DNA of 64,000 nucleotides from Elysia crispata (lineage: Eukaryota; Mollusca; Gastropoda; Plakobranchidae): assembly GCA_033675545.1 (NCBI GenBank), contig JAWDGP010000459.1, positions 772,501 through 836,500 of the forward strand. The letters run 5' to 3'. Shown here piece after piece: positions 1 to 15,456 of the stretch. Within the stretch, counting starts at the first letter, position 1; each line of letters begins with the position of its first letter. The position numbers and the translations under genes are program-made. A model generated the notes under the pieces. That model was not told where the DNA came from, searched no databases, and worked only from the letters and a program-made list of their open reading frames with translations.

Positions 1-70
1 ATACATATATTTATAGTTTGAAGATAAGATGGAATAATTGATGAGAGTGCTCAACTGTTGGAGCAATACA

Positions 71-942
71 TAAATATAGAAGATCTTACCTTAAATTTCC
101 ATGCATACTACACTTGTGTTTCAAGCGGAGGACAAAGCTGTCGCCTGTCCTCCGCTCTCTTCGGGTATGACTGAGGCGTGTTCGTTTGCGCTTGCCGTTC
201 CGACCCTGTGTTGTTGTTTATTTTCGTTTCCGGGCCACTGATAGTTTTGTAGTAAATGTTTCTTCCGGTGGGGGCACGATGAAAATATTTCCCTTCTTTT
301 GTTGAGGCTTGGTTTTGTGAGTAGAATGAAGTATTTTTCTGCTATGCAAAGGTTGCATCTGTTTGTCGCCGCCGAGTATGGCTGCGCTCTTTCGATTACA
401 GCCCATGATAAGTGGTATTCGGTTTTAGATTCTTTAAGTTTCCATATGAATTCACTTAAAGTTGTGGCTGATTTCTTGTGGTGGAGTCGAAAGCTCGACG
501 TGTGCTGATTGTATCTGGTTTTGAACTCATTTTCTGTGATTCCTATATAGGTGTCTTGTGTTTTCGAGGGTTTCTGTTCCACAGTTGCCTTGTAGACCAC
601 TCCCCTTTGAAGGCACTGTCCTTTGAGTGGGCAAGATTGTTTATCCCTGCAGTTGCAAGTCTTGCCTTGTGATTCCTTTACCTTTGTAGATTCAAGGACT
701 GTTTTATTGTGGTTAGAAATGATGTGTTTCATATTCTGCATGCAGCTGTAGCTTAGCTTTACAGTGTTTTTATTTAATATTTTGTGCAGCTTGTTGTTTG
801 TTGGGAAGCACATGTGGAGGAGTCCGAAAAACATTTTCCCGATGTTGGTGACGACATTTACACTGAATGGGGGGTTGAACCAGATGATGTTTCTCTTTCG
901 TATTTTCTTCTTGTTTTTTTTGTCTCTTTTTTCATTGGGTGG
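71..942 (-). mobile_element. Penelope-like element 3' part, left arm of a palindrome (GIY-YIG endonuclease ORF)
   Basis: This is the 3' portion of a Penelope-like retroelement reading leftwards. The open frame (990 down to 121, 289 residues) begins in the spacer, so the element is truncated at its 5' end and the reverse transcriptase core is missing. Visible parts are the post-RT segment (WFNPPFSVNVVTNIGK), a Cys-rich knuckle (CNCRDKQSCPLKGQC), the GIY-YIG nuclease core (VVYKA then YIGITE, followed by FKTRYNQH), and a C-terminal LNKRREI motif. GIY-YIG endonuclease fused C-terminal to RT is the hallmark of Penelope-like elements. The arm matches 987-1859 as an inverted repeat, and its outer (3') end is at about position 71. 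Confidence 0.88.
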
Positions 943-986
943 TGTATTTATTTCGCCAGTAGTGTGATTGTGGTTTGCTTTGGCGG

Positions 987-1859
987 CCACCCAATGAAAA
1001 AAGAGACGGAAAAAACAAGAAGAAAATACGAAAGAGAAACATCATCTGGTTCAACCCCCCATTCAGTGTAAATGTCGTCACCAACATCGGGAAAATGTTT
1101 TTCGGACTCCTCCACACGTGCTTCCCAACAAACAACAAGCTGCACAAAATATTAAATAAAAACACTGTAAAGCTAAGCTACAGCTGCATGCAGAATATGA
1201 AACACATCATTTCTAACCACAATAAAACAGTCCTTGAATCTACAAAGGTAAAGGAATCACAAGGCAAGACTTGCAACTGCAGGGATAAACAATCTTGCCC
1301 ACTCAAAGGCCAGTGCCTTCAAAGGGGAGTGGTCTACAAGGCAACTGTGGAACAGAAACCCTCGAAAACACAAGACACCTATAATAGGAATCACAGAAAA
1401 TGAGTTCAAAACCAGATACAATCAGCACACGTCGAGCTTTCGACTCCACCACAAGAAATCAGCCACAACTTTAAGTGAATTCATATGGAAACTTAAAGAA
1501 TCTAAAACCGAATACCACTTATCATGGGCTGTAATCGAAAGAGCGCAGCCATACTCGGCGGCGACAAACAGATGCAACCTTTGCATAGCAGAAAAATACT
1601 TCATTCTACTCACAAAACCAAGCCTCAACAAAAGAAGGGAAATATTTTCATCGTGCCCCCACCGGAAGAAACATTTACTACAAAACTATCAGTGGCCCGG
1701 AAACGAAAATAAACAACAACACAGGGTCGGAACGGCAAGCGCAAACGAACACGCCTCAGTCATACCCGAAGAGAGCGGAGGACAGGCGACAGCTTTGTCC
1801 TCCGCTTGAAACACAAGTGTAGTATGCATGGAAATTTAAGGTAAGATCTTCTATATTTA
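987..1859 (+). mobile_element. Penelope-like element 3' part, right arm of a palindrome
   Basis: This is the reverse-complement partner of 71-942, with coordinates summing to about 1929-1930 along the arm. It encodes the same post-RT, Cys-knuckle and GIY-YIG region reading rightwards, but its frame is interrupted once, so only the left arm keeps one long frame. The two copies lie head to head around a 44-bp spacer (943-986). The outer end runs directly into an (AT)n/(GA)n microsatellite. Arm identity looks very high by eye, which suggests a young pair or one maintained by gene conversion. Confidence 0.87.
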
Positions 1860-1877
1860 CATATGTTTATGTATATA

Positions 1878-1926
<49 letters not shown>

Positions 1927-1973
1927 AGAGATAGAGGGAGAGAGAGATACAGACAGACAGAGACAGAGAGAGA

Positions 1974-2033
<60 letters not shown>

Positions 2034-2056
2034 GAGAGAGAGACAGAGAGAGAGTA
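1860..2056. repeat. (AT)n then (GA)n compound microsatellite
   Basis: An AT dinucleotide tract (about 1875-1922) is followed by GA-rich repeat to about 2056, abutting the 3' end of the right Penelope-like arm. Confidence 0.95.
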
Positions 2057-4791
<2,735 letters not shown>

Positions 4792-4934
4792 TTGAGTTCT
4801 TGCACAAGTTTCGTGTTGGGGCAGGCCGTTTTCGTTAGAGGGAGATTTGCGATCTTGTAATACCTCCAGGAAAATCTGGGAATTGACGGACACCGCAGGG
4901 TCAAATTCCGGATCACACGAAACTGATGGTAGTC
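4792..4934 (-). CDS. Tentative EGF gene exon 9
   Basis: A GTAAGA donor follows 4792 and a weak acceptor (GGCCAG) precedes 4934. In the phase set by exon 8 it reads DYHQFRVIRNLTLRCP then FSWRYYKI, with an Ig-like Cys-Trp spacing, and leaves two bases. A second frame also stays open (SVNSQIFLEVLQDRK), so frame and exact start are uncertain. Confidence 0.42.
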
Positions 4935-7900
4935 CTGGCCAATATCACAGAGAAAAAAGTATCATATTGCATATGGTGTATTCCCGTTATGTCTATCTGA
5001 GAGGCAGCCAAAGAATCTTCCAGTAGTTTTGAAAGTGTCTAAGGATAAATAGGTATTAGAAAGTGTGATACAAACAAGGTAATTATGATAGTGGAAAGTA
5101 TCAAATGTGCTGAGCACAACAAACATTTCGCAAGATTTTTAAAAATTTTTCTTCAGTTTATTTTAACATTGCTTGAATATTTTTTTTCACGGAGACTAAA
5201 GTTCATTACCTGATTATAGTCTGTCTCGGCAAACTGACGCTTTAGATGCTCTGGGAGAACTTTTGACTCACACTATCCGTGAAACTTCTCCGTGTTTTGA
5301 CACTAGTTATACTACATTTGAATATTCATGGCTGTTTTAAAGAAGTATAATAAAGTCTGTTCGATCAGCTTCTTCTATTGCCTTCTCCGTCATTATTCTC
5401 TTCCTTAGCCAAGATATCGGTTAAGCTCATAATCTCGATTGTACATACTTTTCGAAATGCAGTTTAGATTTTCACTATTGCTTCCTTTCAGTCTTCTGCA
5501 ACAATTCGAGCTAAGGCTCTAGAGAGCTCAGTAGGCTTATTATTCGACTGGCAATAAAGAGGTGGCGGGTTCTATCACTGGATGAGCCATACAGTGGCCA
5601 TAATTTTATCGTATCCTATACAAACATCCCTCAGCCTGATTTGACGGAAAGCTACCGTCACTCTTTAAGATCGGAAGTAAAACTAACAAAACAACCTTCG
5701 AATCCAGCATTAGGCAGGCAACAATTTTGGAATTCTCTATAATTCACAAAACGTCGACAAACACTTAAACAAACACATACCTGTCTCTTTAAGTTGGGGA
5801 TTATTTTCGGATTCAAACACCAATTTGAAAGTTTCGGGCAGTAATACGTGTTGGAGATTTTCATATCTTTCAAGCACCTAGAAACCAGTGGAGACCTGAG
5901 TCTAGTGTCCACCTCAACAGACATCTCGGGATGTTCCGAGCTTAACGAATGGGCGCGCAGAGTTACCAGCTTCGGCTGTTCCATCGTGATCAAGAAGATG
6001 GAGTAGAAGTTGAACTTATCGTTCGTTCCTTTTGCCATCTAAAAAATTAAAGTATGAAAGCCATTCAAATACTGAGAACATTCACTGAAAACCCATAAAC
6101 TTGTTTTCAAGTACATGCTCGATATAATGAAATCGACTTTTTCAGGAAAGTTCGTGAAGAGCGAGAAAGGGCCGTTCGTTGATAAAGTAAATGAATACAT
6201 TATTATTTTTTTTTACAGAGAATCGTTTCTCTTTTCATACACGCCGCACAGATATACTTTTAATAACATTTGTAATTACTATTACTGTAAATAAGGGGGG
6301 GGGGGGAATCACTTGAGCTTCCTTCAAATCAAAACTCTCCTATACCTGATTCTCTTGCACATCAATAATATTATGGTATGGTACCTAATCCCCTTTTCCA
6401 AAAACAAAATCCAGATAACGGATCCGCCTGCCAACTAAAACACTCTGACATCTGCTTCTCCTGCCTATTTAAACCCTGTGATGAATGATCCTCTGTGGGC
6501 AGCAGAAGCCTATGATACTTGATCTTCCTGCCCATCAAACCGCAATATTACAATATATTGAAGCGCTTTAAAAAGCTCTGCTATCTAATCTCCTGCCTAT
6601 TAAATCAGTCTGATACTTGATAATTAATTCTCTTACCCATGAAATCATTATAATATCTGCCGATCAAAGCACACTTACATCTAACTTACTGCATGCAACT
6701 CAAAATGCTGTGCCTATCAAATCAATATGATGCTTTATCATCATGCATATCAAATCGATATAATACATGATCTTACCACATGTCAAAACGATAATTTGAT
6801 ATTTGATCTTCCTGTATATTAAATCGATATAATACTTCATCTTCCTACTTATCAAAACGATGTGATATTTGATCCTCCTGCCCATCAAAGCGATATGATA
6901 CTTGATCCTTCAGCACATCAAAACGATTTGATTCTTGATCCTCCTCCACATCAAAACCATATGATACTTGATCTTCCTTCATATCAAAACGATTTGATAG
7001 TTGATCCTCCTCCACATCAAAACGATATTATACTTGATCTTCCTGCATATCAAAACAATTTGATACTTGAACCTCCTGCACATCAAAACGATATGATACT
7101 TGATCTTCCTGCATATCAAAACGATTTGATACTTGATCCTCCTGCACATCAAAACGATATGATACTTGATCTTCCTGCATATCAAAACGATATGATACTT
7201 GATCCTCCGGCCCATCAAAACGATATGATAATTGATCCTCCGGCTCATCAAAATGATATGATCATTGATCCTCAGGCCCATCAAAACGATATGATACTTG
7301 ATCTTTCTGCATATCAAAACGATATGATACTTGATCCTCCGGCCCATCAAAACGATATGATACTTGATCATCCAAACCTTCAAAACGATATGATAATTGA
7401 TCCTCCTGCCCATGAAAACAATATGATATTGATCATCCTGACCATTACAAAATAGTTTGATACCTGTACATCCTACATATCAAAACGATGTAATACCTGT
7501 CATTCTGCGAAACAAAATGAGATAACCATTGCCCATCAACAGTTTCTGATACCTAATCTTCTTGCCAATCCAAAGATAATGATCCTTAAGGCTCCAGTTT
7601 ATCAAAACGCTCTGATACTTAATTCTCCAGGGTACCATACTTATTCCTCTAGCTCATCATCTGATACCTTTCGTCTTGTCCATTAAAACACTCGGTAACA
7701 AAATTCTCCTGCCCATCAAAACGCTCTGACATCTAATCATCCTGCTCATCAACGCTCTGAAATCTAATACTCTTGTCCATCAAAACGCTCTGACATCTAG
7801 TACTCCTGCCCATCAGAACGCTCTGACATCTAATCATCCTGCTCATCAACGCTCTGCTGTCTAATACTCCTGCCCAACAAGGCGCTCTGATATCTAATAC

Positions 7901-10900
7901 TCCTGCCCATCAAAACGGTCTGACATCTTATACTCTTGTCCATCAAAATGGTCTGACATCTTATACTCTTGTCCATCAAAACGTCCTGACATCTAGTACT
8001 CCTGCCCATTAAAACGCTCGGACATCTTGTACTCCTGCCCATCAAAACGTCCTGACATCTTGTACTCCTGCCCATCAAAACGCTCTGACATCTTGTACTC
8101 CTGCCCATCAAAACGCTCTGACATCTTGTACTCCTGCCCATCAAAACGCTCTGACATCTTGCACTCCTGCCCATCAAAACGCTCTGACATCTTGTACTCC
8201 TGCCCATCAAAACGCTCTGACATCTTGCACTCCTGCCCATCAAAACGCTCTGACATCTTGTACTCCTGCCCATCAAAACGCTCTGACATCTTGCACTCCT
8301 GCCCATCAAAACGCTCTGACATCTTGCACTCCTGTCCATCAAAACGCTCTGACATCTTGCACTCCTGCCCATCAAAACGCTCTGACATCTTGCACTCCTG
8401 CCCATCAAAACGCTCTGACATCTTGCACTCCTGCCCATCAAAACGCTCTGACATCTTGTACTCCTGTCCATCAAAACGCTCTGACATCTTGCACTCCTGT
8501 CCATCAAAACGCTCTGACATCTTGCACTCCTGTCCATCAAAACGCTCTGACATCTAGTACTCCTGCCCATCAGGACGCTCTGATATCTAGTGCTCCTGCC
8601 CATCAAAACGCTCTGATATCTAATCCTCCTGTCCATCAAAACGCTCTGACATCTTGCACTCCTGTCCATCAAAACGCTCTGACATCTAGTACTCCTGCCC
8701 ATCAAAACGCTCTGACATCTTGCACTCCTGTCCATCAAAACGCTCTGACATCTTGCACTCCTGTCCATCAAAACGCTCTGACATCTAGTACTCCTGCCCA
8801 TCAAAACGCTCTGACATCTTGCACTCCTGCCCATCAAAACGCTCTGACATCTTGCACTCCTGCCCATCAAAACGCTCTGACATCTTGCACTCCTGCCCAT
8901 CAAAACGCTCTGACATCTTGCACTCCTGTCCATCAAAACGCTCTGACATCTTGCACTCCTGCCCATCAAAACGCTCTGACATCTTGCACTCCTGCCCATC
9001 AAAACGCTCTGACATCTTGCACTCCTGCCCATCAAAACGCTCTGACATCTTGTACTCCTGCCCATCAAAACGCTCTGACATCTTGTACTCCTGTCCATCA
9101 AAACGCTCTGACATCTTGCACTCCTGCCCATCAAAACGCTCTGACATCTAGTACTCCTGCCCATCAGGACGCTCTGATATCTAGTGCTCCTGCCCATCAA
9201 AACGCTCTGATATCTAATCCTCCTGTCCATCAAAACGCTCTGACATCTAATACTCCCGCCCATTTAAACGGTCTGACACTAATATTCCTGCCCATCAAAA
9301 AGTTCTGACATCTTATACTCTTGTCCATCAAAACGCTCTGACATCTAGTACTCCTGCCCATCAAAATGCTCTGACATCTAATCATCCTGCCTATCAAAAC
9401 GCTCTGATATCTAATCCTCCTGTCCATCAAAACGGTCTGACACTAATACTCCTGCCCATCAAAAAGCTCTGACATCTTTTACTCTTGTCCTTCAAAACGC
9501 TCAGACATCTTATACTCTTGTCCATCAAAACGCTCTGACATCTAGTACTCCTGCCCATCAAGACGCTCTGACATCCTTTCCTCTTCTATCAAAATGTTTG
9601 GTACTCTTTTCCTCTTGTCGGTATGAAACCATTATCTTGCCATTAAAAGCCCTGATATCTAATCCGTTTGAGCGATAAAAATGCTCTCATGCCTCCCCTC
9701 CTGACTATCAAAACAATCTGAAAAGTAATCTTTTTGCTCATCAAAAGCTCTGATACCTATTCTTTTTGTTTATCAAACACTTCTCTCCTGTCCTTTAATT
9801 TCTCTGAAATCTAAACCTTTTCCGATAAAAACGCTCTGATACCTATTTCTTCTTACCATCTTAACGCTCTTAATGCTTAATCCTCTCCCTCTTGAAGACG
9901 CTTTGGTACTTAACCCTCCTGCCCAGAAAACCTCTGATTCCATGTCCCTTTGCAATCAAAATGTTCTGATACCTGAAATTCCTGAAAATCAAAACCATGT
10001 AATATATTTGCCACCAAAATGCCCTGAATCCGAATCCTAGAAGCCTATCAAAACGCTTTGATATCAAAATCCTCCTTTTCGAAAAAAAAACGCTCTTATA
10101 TCTAATCCTGAAATCCATCAAAACGTCATGATACTTAATCCTCCAGTTCATCAAAAAGTTTTGATACTGGATCCCTTTGCTCTGATAGCTAATTCCCTTG
10201 CCCATCAGACGCTCTGAAACCTAATCCTGCCCATCAAAATGTTCTCATTCTGAACTTCCTGCCCATAAAAATCTCTTCAGTCTTATCCTTTTGACCATCA
10301 AAACAATGTGATTCCTGATCATTAAGTATATCATAACGCTCTAATACTAAATCTTTTTGCCCGGGAAAACATTCTAATACCCAATCCTCCTGCCTATGTA
10401 AACGTTCTGAAACCTAATACACTTGTTCACCAAAACGCTTTTATACCTGTCTCTCTTGTTGATCAAAACGCTCTGATACCTATTCCTCCTGTCCATTAAA
10501 ATTCTGGCACCTAATCTTCTCATCCATCAAAACGCTCTGATACCTATTCCTCCAGTCCATTAAAATTCTGGCACCTTATCTTCTCATCCTTTAAAATGCT
10601 CTGAAACCTAATATTCTTGCCCTTATAACCGTTGTGATACCTCATCCTCCAGTTCATCAAAACACTCTTATACCTATTCCTCTTGTCCATCCATATTCCT
10701 CTGATAGCTTTCCTCTTGCCAATATAAACGGTTTAATACTTTATCCTCTTGGCGATATCTAATCCTCGTGTCTGTCAAAACGCTTTGATACCTAGTCCTG
10801 CTGCCCAACGAAATGCTCTGAAATCGGATGCTCCTTCCAACAAAAAAATTTTCCGATGCTCGATCCTCCTTTTAACCAAAACGCTCTTATATAGTAGACT

Positions 10901-13900
10901 CGTGCTAAACAAAACGCTGTGAACCGTGGTCTTTCTTCTAACCTAAACTATCTGAGAAACAAAACGCTGTGAACCGTAGTCTTCCTTCTAACCTAAACTA
11001 TCTGAGAAACAAAATGCTGTGAACCGTGGTCTTCCTTCTAACCTAAACTATCTGAGACGCAATCCCTTGCCAAATAAAACACTTTGAAATCCTTTCAACC
11101 AAAGCGCTTTTTTACTGAATACTTTTGCCCCATCAAATAAGGGCAATTTTTTTCTTCTGAGTGTTGCTTTATAATTTTGTATTACTTCTGGATATTTAGC
11201 AAAATGCAATTTAAATATTTAGTCTTTTTACATATTTCCATCCTCATTTGGTTAGGAACGTTAGTCTACATTTGGTGAATGAATGTTATATTTTAGTTGC
11301 ATTATAAAAGCTTAACTCGCTTTTGAAAAATTACAATACAACAAAAGGATCCATATGAAATTCTTAAAGAAAACGGACAACATAGCACATACTTACTATG
11401 TTGGTTTCTAAACTAAACCTCTTTAACTATGCTTTTGGTCAGGGGAAATATGACTATTTTAATTTAATTCCAGTCTTGAAATTATGGAGGTACATTGCTA
11501 TGCCTTTTACGAGGCAAAATAGCATTACTGGCACCATTCACATCGTTAGAACCTTCAAAGTTACGATGTAAATCACTATGGAATCTATTGCAAAGTACAT
11601 GAAGGGTTTGAATTATCGTTTAACACCGCAAGATCAAATTTTAACACATTGCGAAAACATCAGTTTTAGGTTAACATTATTGAAGTATAATGTGCTCGAG
11701 AGGAAAATTATTATGCGGATTTATGAAACTGTTTAAGATACATACAATATACTGACATATAAAAATCACTTAAGGAGTATATGTTACATAAATCGGCGTC
11801 TCAGTTTTTATTTGTTCTATATCCAGTTTCACTAAAATTAGAGCTAGCGTCAATTTCCATCCCCTAAAAACATTATCTATATGGTCTGTTAATTTTAGTC
11901 AAGCAAAATAGGTCAAATTGTCCTACATAATTTGTTCTATAGTTAACATATGAGTATAAGGGAAATGGAAGTTTAAATTCCATCTCTTAAAACCAGGTCA
12001 TGTGGACATAGAACAAATGAAAAACTGAGGCATTGAAATGTATAAAATCGCCTCAGCTAGACAAATTATACAGACGCATGAAATCGCTTTAGGAAAATTC
12101 GTCTTACAATATATCAAAATCGGATTAGTTACACACATTATACTGACTCATGAAATCGCTTTAGGAAAATTCGTCTTACAATATATCAAAATCGGATTAG
12201 TTACACACATTATACTGGCGCATTAAATCGCTTCAGGAAAATTCGTCTTACAATATATCAAAATCGGATTAGTTACACACATTATACTGACGCATGAAAT
12301 CGCTTTAGGAAAATTCGTCTTACAATATATCAAAATCGGATTAGTTACACACATTATACTGACGCATGAAATCGCTTTAGGAAAATTCGTCTTATAATAT
12401 ATCAAAATCGGATTAGTTACACACATTATACAGACGTATGAAAGGCTCCCTCCCTTTAACGTGCAAATGGGACTCTTGATATGACATCGTGCAATAAGGT
12501 TGATTATCATAGAAAAGCTGGAATAGACAAAGGTAAGCACCTTGCTCAAAAAATAACAAACAAACAATAAGCAGTTGAACTGTGATTCTATGGACATAAA
12601 TGTATCACACTTGGTTAATTTTTTTATCCCCAAATTTTTATTCAATCTACATAATGCCATCATTCTACATATAAAACATATATATATATATAAATCAAGC
12701 AAATTTTACAAATCCAAAAAAATAGGTTTTCTGGTCGTTAAAATGGTTGAGAAAATTTAAAGGTTGTCTGAGTTGAATTTCTCATCAAAATTTTGTATGA
12801 ATGGTTTTAACATCATCGAGCGCCAAAGGAAGCTCAACAATTTTGAAGATTAGATTAGAATATAAAAACATTTTACAAATCAACAACACATGAAAAGTCT
12901 GCTTTAAAGAATGGAGTAGGATAGTCAGAGCCAAAATCAAAACAAACAACGCAGAAGAGAGAATGGCGTTCAGGAGGGCGCCTCTAATGAGATCAACTAC
13001 CATGAAGCTACGCAAAGCAAAGGAAAGTATCATGGGACATGTACCTGGTAGGCAAGGTCTGGAAGGTTTGAAGGAGATGTGATGTACTCAGGAGGAAGAC
13101 TGTACAGCACGTACAGACGAACTTTTTTACCCAATAACGGTATTTCATCTCTATCGATAAACATCACTACTTTAACATCTGAAAAAAAAAACAAAGAAAG
13201 AGGTTTGTTGGGATATCGTGGACAGTAGTAGCTAACCTGAAACGTTACTTGTTTCTATTTTTATTTTTACTTGAGATCATATTTAACCTTCATAACCATC
13301 TCATAACCTCTGAGTGGTATCTTTTCATCGTAAGGTAAGATATTCTAAACTATGATGCTGTATTGCTATATCTAGGAGGTACGGCTTGCCATTATATAAA
13401 AGGAGACCTTCTTGAACCCAACCCTTGGTCTAATATAATTTGAAAAAGAACTTAGGCAATGCTATATTTTCCCCTACTCTACGCCGTTTGACAGTTGCAA
13501 TGCACGTACTCCAATGTTCACAGACCCATTTTTCGGTGATTATTCGGTTTTGTTTTGACTTTGATAAGATTAGCCTGTCTCCAGCGTCCTCCCACAACAT
13601 TGATAGAAGTCCATTCTGATTGTATTTGTTCCTAGAAGAGAGGATTATCAATTCTGTGGCCAAAGTGATTCCCTCATCCTTATCTTTATACAATAATTTT
13701 TTATACTCTAGAGGGTTTGAAAAAAACCTTGGTAGCCACTATAACTTGTGACATTTAACTTTTATAATTTTCGATCCTATTAACTGTTCGAATCTGAATT
13801 TTAGATATTCAATATTTTATATGACTTTTGTTATTACCGAGCCACAAATTGGGCGTTCTGGGGCTTTGATTGTCGTACCTGATGTAACTTTTGCAAGCCT

Positions 13901-15377
13901 TGATTCTAGAAAACCGGCAGATTCTGCACCTGTTGTCGTTATTAAGTTATATAGCTAGGGAGTAGGAAACATAGTGGGGATAGTTTTCTTACAACTTTAA
14001 TTATTTATATGTTATTTTGTTTTGTTTTGTTTTAAATAATCTTGCAATGGTCAGAAATAACCCTGCATATAGTGGAAGGATGAAAAGACGTTCGTCGTGT
14101 ACGTGGATTAACCAGGCAGCGATGGCTCCCCAACCGACATGTCATGGGAAAAAATCAGTTTGGGGAATAAAGATTTTAAATGCCCTCCTCCATCCAAAGT
14201 GACTTTCACCTACCCCATCCCTCTTTTGTCGCAAACATAATATGAAGTACAAGAAAATATTAAATGTCTAGAGTTTAATAGGTACCTGTTAATGCGTCTC
14301 TTGCATATCCTAAACTAACTTAAAATAGTTAATTGCCTGGGATTAGTTTAGATTTTCGTTATTTACTCTATCCAAAAGCTTCAAAATAAGTCCGCTATAC
14401 CTTTTCCTTCTCACATGTTTTGAAACATGCGCATATCTTTCCACGACGATATAACCTTAGCCTCTTCATGACTCCCATGTATGGTTAATTTAATTGTAGA
14501 GAATTGGCAAAATCAACAAGATCACATGCACACCCATAGCCTGAAATTCAATCTTAATTCAAAGATATATCAACATTTCTCCTGCAGGCTCAAAGACAGA
14601 AATCTCTGTCCTTAGCATCTTACTCTTGCATTTTCCTTTGACAAAGAACTGGCCGTCAGGACAGAGACACACATGGCCCTGGTGTGTGTCGCGACACGGC
14701 TTGCCCTGACACGGGTTCCCAGCACAGTCGTCTACAGAGCGCTCGCACGAGAGGCCTTCCCAGCCAGGCTTACACACGCAGGTTCCTGAAGCAGGGTTGA
14801 AAAAAAATTATCATTCTCAACATCACAGTCATCACCAGCCTTATTATTATAATTTTCGTCACGATCATCTTTATAACCACCACCATCAGCAGCAGCAGAA
14901 TCATCGTTAAGTCATTTATATTATTTAATCATCAAAACAAGTTGTAATTATTCCTAGTCTGATATGATGCGAATCACACGTGCTAATTATGCGACAAATC
15001 TCTCCATTATATGCTGGCCGAGCGATAATCGCTACAGTGCGCTGAATCTTAGATCGTCATCAACATCATCATCTTCATGGTCATCATCATCATCATGTTC
15101 ATTGCTATAATGCCACCAACATATTTCTTATTATCTCCAAACTGCCCTCATTCATATTATCTGTCTTATCGCCACGATATCGACCTCATTGTCTTTACAG
15201 ATGTTGTGAATTTTCTTGTCATCATTCGTGTCCTTCTCTTTGTAGCAAATATCATTCTAGCCTTTCCAGCATCTTGTCAACATTATCTTTAAAAAAAAAA
15301 CATCATTGCCTTCATCACTACCGGATACTTCACAATCACGAGCATCATTACCACTATTGTCGTTCTTATCAACATCG

Positions 15378-15456
<79 letters not shown>

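Larger units (their letters stand above)
6330..11140. repeat. 33-bp minisatellite, about 4.8 kb, in an intron of the EGF gene
   Basis: The unit is 33 bp and reads roughly CATCAAAACGCTCTGACATC followed by TTGCACTCCTGCC. Copies at 7680-9560 are near-identical; those towards 6330 and 11140 grow degenerate and vary in length. A distinct sub-family at 6840-7440 uses ATATGATACTTGATC in place of the core. Because 33 is divisible by three, several frames on both strands stay open for hundreds of residues (for example SVLMGRSARCQ repeated on the minus strand). These frames are repeat translation, not genes. Confidence 0.95.

Noticed and set aside
784-1165. Short frames across the centre of the Penelope-like palindrome on both strands
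   Set aside because: Shadows of the element's coding in other frames; they mirror each other because of the palindrome.
5658-5780. Extension of the exon-8 frame beyond its donor (VCVCLSVCRR)
   Set aside because: A strong GTATGT donor and loss of protein-like character place the exon end at 5781.
6862-7455. 197-residue plus-strand frame of HQNDMILDPPA-type repeats
   Set aside because: Same minisatellite, diverged sub-family; no splice sites or flanking domain.
7830-9263. Long minus-strand and plus-strand open frames (477, 186, 176, 120 and 110 residues)
   Set aside because: They are translations of the 33-bp minisatellite, open only because the period is a multiple of three.
6330-11140. CRISPR-like appearance of the regular 33-bp repeats
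   Set aside because: There are no unique spacers, units are directly adjacent, and the context is a eukaryotic intron.
12223-12702. 159-residue minus-strand frame with CVTNPILIYCKTNFPKAI repeats
   Set aside because: Runs through the 72-bp tandem repeat; no gene context.
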